From Nitrospirota bacterium (GTDB lineage: Bacteria > Nitrospirota > Thermodesulfovibrionia > Thermodesulfovibrionales > SM23-35), in contig JAGSYM010000083.1 of assembly GCA_018262395.1 (NCBI GenBank), forward strand, positions 1 to 5,779: a stretch of DNA of 5,779 nucleotides. Direction: 5' to 3'. The notes beneath the pieces were generated by a model that was given only the letters and a program-made list of their open reading frames with translations, was not told the DNA's origin and did no database searches. Of the stretch, positions 4,570 to 5,779 are shown in pieces; within the stretch, counting starts at the first letter, position 1; each line of letters opens with the position of its first letter. The position numbers and the translations under genes are program-made.

Positions 4570-5487
4570 ATGCTGAGAACATTTCTGTCATTTCTCATGA
4601 TATTCCTCTTCGCGGTTGCTTCATACGCCGAGGATGTTATCGTTGCAAAGGTAAACGGTACGACTTTTACCCAGAAAGACCTCGAGTCAGAGGTTGATAG
4701 ACTCATCCCAAAGATGACTTTTCACCGGAGTGTTTCTCCTGAAAAGCGCAAAAAGTACTATGGGAAAGCCCTTGATGAACTTATTAATCGGGAGCTCCAG
4801 TATCAGGATGCAAAGGCGAAGGGTATAAAAATAGAGAAAGAAAAAATTGATGCACAGCTTGAGAAGTTTAAAAAACGGTTCAAATCCGATAAGGAATATC
4901 AGGCAGCTCTTGAAAAAGAAAAAACAACTGAAGAACAGGTGAAAGCACGGATCGAAAAGGAATTGCTTGCTCAGGCTGCTTATACCAAGAACGTAACCGA
5001 ACCGTCAAAGATAAGTGAATCCGCACTGAAAGAATACTATGAAAAAAATGCAGCTAAATTTAAACAGCCGGAGAGTGCAAAACTCAGGATTATCTCAACA
5101 ACAGATGAGAAGAAAGCCCAGGATATCCTTGCGAAGATCAAGCAGGGAGATGACTTCGGTGAACTGGCATATGGGTTATCAGAAGACAGTTACCGGGTAA
5201 AAAGCGGGGATGTCGGATATATCCATAAAGGGAGAATGCTCCCTGAGATTGATGAAGCCGCCTTCAAACTGAAGGTTGGAGAGGTCAGCGACATTATCAA
5301 AGCCGAGAATAACTGGTTTATTGTCAAGGTCGAAGATAAAAAACCTGAGCACCAGATGACATTTGAAGAGACCAAACCCAGGCTCCAGAAGGAGCTCGAA
5401 GCAGAACGGGCAACCGAACTGACGAAGAAATGGATAGATGATCTCAGAGCAAAGGCAAAAATAGAAGTATTACTCAAGACTGAATAG
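4570..5487 (+). CDS. Exported SurA/PpiC-like parvulin-fold protein
   Basis: The 305-residue product has a signal peptide (MLRTFLSFLMIFLFAVASYA, probable cleavage before Glu21). It is followed by a SurA-type N-terminal helical chaperone region (about 21-160; begins VIVAKVNGTTFTQKDLESEV, includes LDELINRELQYQDAK) and a parvulin domain (about 166-257; AKLRIIST, SGDVGYIHKGRMLPEIDEAAFKL, GEVSDIIK, NNWFIVKVED). A charged C-terminal helix returns to the chaperone region, as in SurA and PrsA. Such proteins assist folding of exported and outer-membrane proteins in the periplasm. Parvulins normally carry a histidine in the first strand (HIL) and one near the end (HII); here these positions appear to be Arg173 and Phe250, so prolyl isomerase activity is doubtful while chaperone function is plausible. 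The final residues show no membrane anchor. hisH starts 8 bp downstream. Confidence 0.88.
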   Translation: MLRTFLSFLMIFLFAVASYAEDVIVAKVNGTTFTQKDLESEVDRLIPKMTFHRSVSPEKRKKYYGKALDELINRELQYQDAKAKGIKIEKEKIDAQLEKFKKRFKSDKEYQAALEKEKTTEEQVKARIEKELLAQAAYTKNVTEPSKISESALKEYYEKNAAKFKQPESAKLRIISTTDEKKAQDILAKIKQGDDFGELAYGLSEDSYRVKSGDVGYIHKGRMLPEIDEAAFKLKVGEVSDIIKAENNWFIVKVEDKKPEHQMTFEETKPRLQKELEAERATELTKKWIDDLRAKAKIEVLLKTE

Positions 5488-5495
5488 ATTATCCT

Positions 5496-5779
5496 ATGAT
5501 TGCGATTATTGATTATGGCATGGGTAATCTGCGGAGTGTTGAGAAGGGATTCCAGAAGGTTGGCATAGATGCCGTAGTCATCACAAACCCTCAGGCAATC
5601 GATAATGCACAGGCAGTTGTCCTTCCGGGCGTCGGGGCTTTCAGGGACTGCATGAGAAACCTCGAACAGATGTCAATGACCGAACCTATTGTGAAGTCGA
5701 TTCAGAAGGGAAAACCGTTTCTCGGTATCTGCCTTGGACTGCAGGTGTTGTTCACCGAATCAGAGGAGTTCGGAATCTG
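5496..5779 (+). CDS. hisH: Imidazole glycerol phosphate synthase, glutaminase subunit (N-terminal part)
   Basis: The first 94 residues are present; the gene runs off the window end. The start MIAIIDYGMGNLRSVEKGF is the canonical HisH N-terminus. The oxyanion-strand motif PGVGAF is at residues 44-49, and GICLGLQ carries the nucleophile Cys79. The His and Glu of the triad would lie beyond the window. HisH is a class I glutamine amidotransferase. It hydrolyses glutamine and passes ammonia to HisF, which makes IGP and AICAR in histidine biosynthesis. The ATG lies 8 bp after the PpiC-like stop and has no clear Shine-Dalgarno (AGATTATCCT precedes it), so translation may depend on coupling to the upstream gene. 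Other his genes are expected downstream but cannot be seen. Confidence 0.95.
   Translation, partial: MIAIIDYGMGNLRSVEKGFQKVGIDAVVITNPQAIDNAQAVVLPGVGAFRDCMRNLEQMSMTEPIVKSIQKGKPFLGICLGLQVLFTESEEFGI

Overview
The window looks like chromosomal DNA of a Gram-negative (diderm) bacterium of moderate GC content. It encodes an outer-membrane beta-barrel, an outer-membrane-type lipoprotein and an exported SurA/PpiC-like protein. Its intergenic DNA is rich in short nested palindromic repeats (GTCATTCC...GGAATGAC and CCTGAGCTTGTCGAA types). From general knowledge such repeats are common in Nitrospirota and some deltaproteobacterial lineages, but this assignment is an inference and is not proven by the window.

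Layout. 1-774 is the C-terminal part of an M16 (insulinase/processing-peptidase-like) protein. 775-1156 is intergenic and holds a 102-bp palindromic repeat and a promoter region with a perfect 16-bp palindrome. 1157-2533 encodes a lipoprotein with an eight-bladed PQQ-like beta-propeller. It is followed, after a 94-bp gap with a possible 20-codon leader ORF, by a 202-residue eight-stranded outer-membrane barrel (2628-3236) and a clear terminator. On the minus strand, facing that terminator, lies a 14-codon gene with a very strong ribosome binding site (3353-3397). Its product, MCKKCGCGKGGKKK, resembles the N-terminal CxxCGC nickel-binding motif of HypB.

3420-3810 holds an apparent non-autonomous transposon remnant with four TTAAAAG(T/G)GA sites and a second palindromic repeat inside it. 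Its right edge supplies the TTGACA of a good promoter. That promoter drives an approximately 145-nt leader with visible secondary structure, then a 52-residue small zinc-ribbon-like protein (3956-4114). 4115-4560 has no convincing gene and holds a strong hairpin and two further mosaic repeats. 4570-5487 encodes an exported SurA/parvulin-type protein that appears to lack both active-site histidines. It is followed 8 bp later by the start of hisH (5496 to the window end), the glutaminase subunit of imidazole glycerol phosphate synthase.

The genes do not form one pathway. The propeller lipoprotein and the barrel are probably co-transcribed and both act at the outer membrane. The PpiC-like protein is a plausible periplasmic helper for such proteins. 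The least explained part is the 3.3-4.2 kb segment, with two tiny cysteine-containing genes read divergently around a transposon remnant and a structured leader.
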